In this document: positions 62,553 to 64,000 of the stretch, piece by piece | How the letters are laid out: every line of letters begins with the position of its first letter | Numbering within the stretch: the stretch's first letter is position 1 | From: Tetragonia tetragonoides | Lineage: Eukaryota > Streptophyta > Magnoliopsida > Caryophyllales > Aizoaceae | Direction of reading: 5' to 3' | DNA length: 64,000 bases | Assembly (NCBI GenBank): GCA_038025085.1 | Contig: CM076147.1 | Location: forward strand, 25,025,001 to 25,089,000 | Translations under genes and position numbers: made by a program | The notes under the pieces: generated by a model | Told to the model about the DNA's origin: nothing | The model's input: the letters and a program-made list of their open reading frames with translations, nothing else | The model's database searches: none

Positions 62553-62958
62553 TCAAACCAGAGTGGTTGCCAGATTGGCCAATGCATCTATAAAAGTATT
62601 TTGCTCTCTGGGCAAGTGTCTGAAAGTGAAATCGTCAAAGCATGGAATGAACTGCTGTAAGCAGTCAGTGTACATCAGTAATCGTTCATCCAGGACTCTC
62701 CATGCCCCTATGGTCTGGGAAATGATGAGATTTGAATCACCATATACTGTGAGGCGTCGTGCCCCAGCCGCCAAGGCTTCCTTTACACCGTAGATTTAAG
62801 CTTCATATTCAGCTGTATTGTTCGTGGTCGGGAAATCCAACTTGACCGAAAATGGTACGTGCAATCCTTCTGGACTAATCAAGAGCACTCCGACTCCATT
62901 GCCCCTGTTGTTGCAAGCTCCGTCAAAATACATCTTCCATCTGTCTTCTTGTATAACA
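62553..62958 (-). pseudogene. pol: Second (archaeal-type) RNase H of element D
   Basis: The minus-strand translation shows RCILTELATTGAMESECS-like remains of the DG motif region. An AEYEA-type stretch lies across a stop near 62798. RRLTVYGDSNLIISQTIGAW (Asp) and HLPREQNTFIDALANLATTL (terminal Asp) follow. It lies between the first RNase H and the integrase, as in all Tat elements. The region 62343-62552 between it and the zinc domain is degraded linker. Confidence 0.8.
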
Positions 62959-63322
62959 TGAATGTGTTCATCAGGAAAAGTATCGTCACATTCTTCTCAG
63001 ACATGGGCCCATCTTCCAGAACATCCACTAGCACTCGCCCTTTTACAGATTTCTGATTCAGACATTGGATGTCAAATTCTGACAACAAAGCATGCCAACG
63101 AGCAATCCTCTCGCTCGTGATTGGTTTATCGAATAAGTATTTGATGGGGTCCAATCTCGAGACGAGATATGTGGTGTGAGCTTGGAGGTAGTGCTTCAAC
63201 TTTCTTGTTGCGTATACCAGAGATATGCACGTCTTTTCTAGAGGATTGTATCGAGTCTCATACTCGAGAATCTTCTTACTCAGATAGTAGATAACCACTT
63301 CTTTTTCTCGTTCCCTCTTCAT
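62879..63322 (-). pseudogene. pol: RNase H and connection of element D
   Basis: Motifs are YYLSKKILEYETRYNPLEKT, RKLKHYLQAHTTYLVSRLDP, IKYLFDKPITSERIARWHAL and LSEFDIQCLNQKSVKGRVL. It overlaps in another frame with the upstream RT frame, so a frameshift lies near 63300. Confidence 0.85.
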
Positions 63323-64000
63323 ATTGAGCCAGAAATGCCCCTATAGCAGTTTCGGTCACTGTAAGGTACAATATCAAAGGCTTCCCTGGTTGCGGGGGTG
63401 CCAGAATTGGAGGCTTCGCCAGATAGCTCTTCATCATTTCAAATGCCTTTTGGCAATCATCATTCCACTGATGGGATGTATCCTTCCTGAGTAGTTTGAA
63501 AATTGGTTCACATTTCGAGGTCAGCTGAGAAATGAATCTGCTGATGTATCGAATTCTTCCCAGAAAACCTCGGATTTCCTTTTCAGTTCTCGGTGGTGGC
63601 AACTCAGAAATATCCTTCACCTTGTCAGAATCAATTTCTATGCCCCTCTGGCTAATAACAAATCCCAGGAGTTTACCTGATGTAACTCCGAACACACATT
63701 TCTACGGGTTGAGCTTCAGAATGAACTTCCGCATACGATCAAAGAATATTTTTAAAGAGGAAAAGTGATCCTCTCGAGCACGACTCTTAACTATCATATC
63801 ATCCACATACACCTTTACAATATCATGAATTAGATCATGCAAAATCGTCGTTGCAACTCGTTGGTAGGTGGCCCCGGCATTTTTCAAACCAAAACGCATG
63901 ACCTTATAACAATACGTGCCCCAGGGGGGTAATGAATGATGTCTTGACTTGATATTCTAAAGCCATAAGGATTTGATTATATCCTGAAAATCCATCCATG
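63276..64000 (-). pseudogene. pol: Reverse transcriptase of element D, runs off the window
   Basis: Frames 63276-63695 and 63702-63899 give FGLKNAGATYQRVATTILHD, the intact catalytic VYVDDMIVKSRAREDHF, VTSGKLLGFVISQRGIEIDS, RGFLGRIRYISRFISQLTSK and LYLTVTETAIGAFLAQY. The region 63900-64000 continues toward the RT N-terminal motifs (GYSGYNQ-like) on the minus strand. A stop at about 63700 separates the two frames. The remaining pol, gag and 5' LTR would lie to the right of the window. Confidence 0.88.

Larger units (their letters stand above)
48056..64000 (-). mobile_element. Tat-lineage Gypsy retrotransposon D, interrupted by a Copia element
   Basis: The minus-strand element runs out of the right edge. 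Within the window are the RT from its middle on, RNase H, second RNase H, integrase, 3' region and a very long 3' LTR. That LTR is split into 48056-48727 and 55831-59394 by the Copia element. Long LTRs of about 4.2 kb and the RNase H pair are typical of the Tat/Ogre group. No antisense cargo genes lie between its integrase and PPT. Confidence 0.8.

Overview
The window is repeat-dominated nuclear DNA of a flowering plant, most likely a eudicot. Almost every block can be assigned to nested LTR retrotransposons. Most belong to the Tat branch of Ty3/Gypsy: gag with a CCHC knuckle, a DNGSA-type protease, a G-patch-like linker, RT, RNase H, a second (archaeal-type) RNase H, integrase, and a primer-binding site beginning TGGCGACT. 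One Ty1/Copia element, a 5'-truncated LINE, solo LTRs and one short piece of a probable host gene are also present. I see no bacterial, organellar, rRNA or tRNA genes.

Layout. 1-1167: gag fragment of a Tat element (H). 1168-33348: a large Tat element (A, + strand) with a 5'-truncated left LTR, gag, pol, two antisense genes, 3' tandem repeats and a right LTR. Its protease is split by a complete 14-kb Tat element (B, - strand, 5945-19994) with a 5-bp target duplication. 33349-36121: a likely non-autonomous DNA element with a GTTAAC minisatellite, then a probable LTR (F). 36122-40284: the 3' end of another Tat element (G), with a PMD-like exon, tandem repeats and an LTR, and a solo LTR of the B family inserted in that LTR with a perfect GCGCC duplication. 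40285-41562: the only non-transposon stretch, exons resembling translation initiation factor IF-3. 41563-46656: the 5' part of an A-family element (C) carrying a LINE fragment. 46657-about 48055: an LTR-like block (E). 48056-64000: a minus-strand Tat element (D) with a very long LTR. That LTR is interrupted by a complete Copia element (48728-55830), and D's pol runs off the right edge.

The most interesting biology is the cargo of elements A and B. Both carry, between integrase and 3' LTR and antisense to the retroelement, the same ordered pair of intron-containing genes. One is a plant-mobile-domain (PMD)-like gene and the other resembles the plant DUF7745 family. Element G retains the first exon of the same PMD gene, whereas D has none. 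Antisense placement would protect the introns from splicing out of the genomic RNA. The DUF7745-like gene has a 100-bp intron in A that is precisely absent in B. All cargo copies seen here carry stops or frameshifts.

Cis-elements recur across the families. There is a conserved motif 114-123 nt after the integrase stop in A, B and D. There is a TTTGACCTTCGCT-like box upstream of the polypurine tract in A, B, D and G. Clusters of short CGG/CCG hairpins occur both in LTR promoters and upstream of the antisense genes. Exact LTR boundaries of D, E and F and the exon borders of the cargo genes are by-eye estimates.
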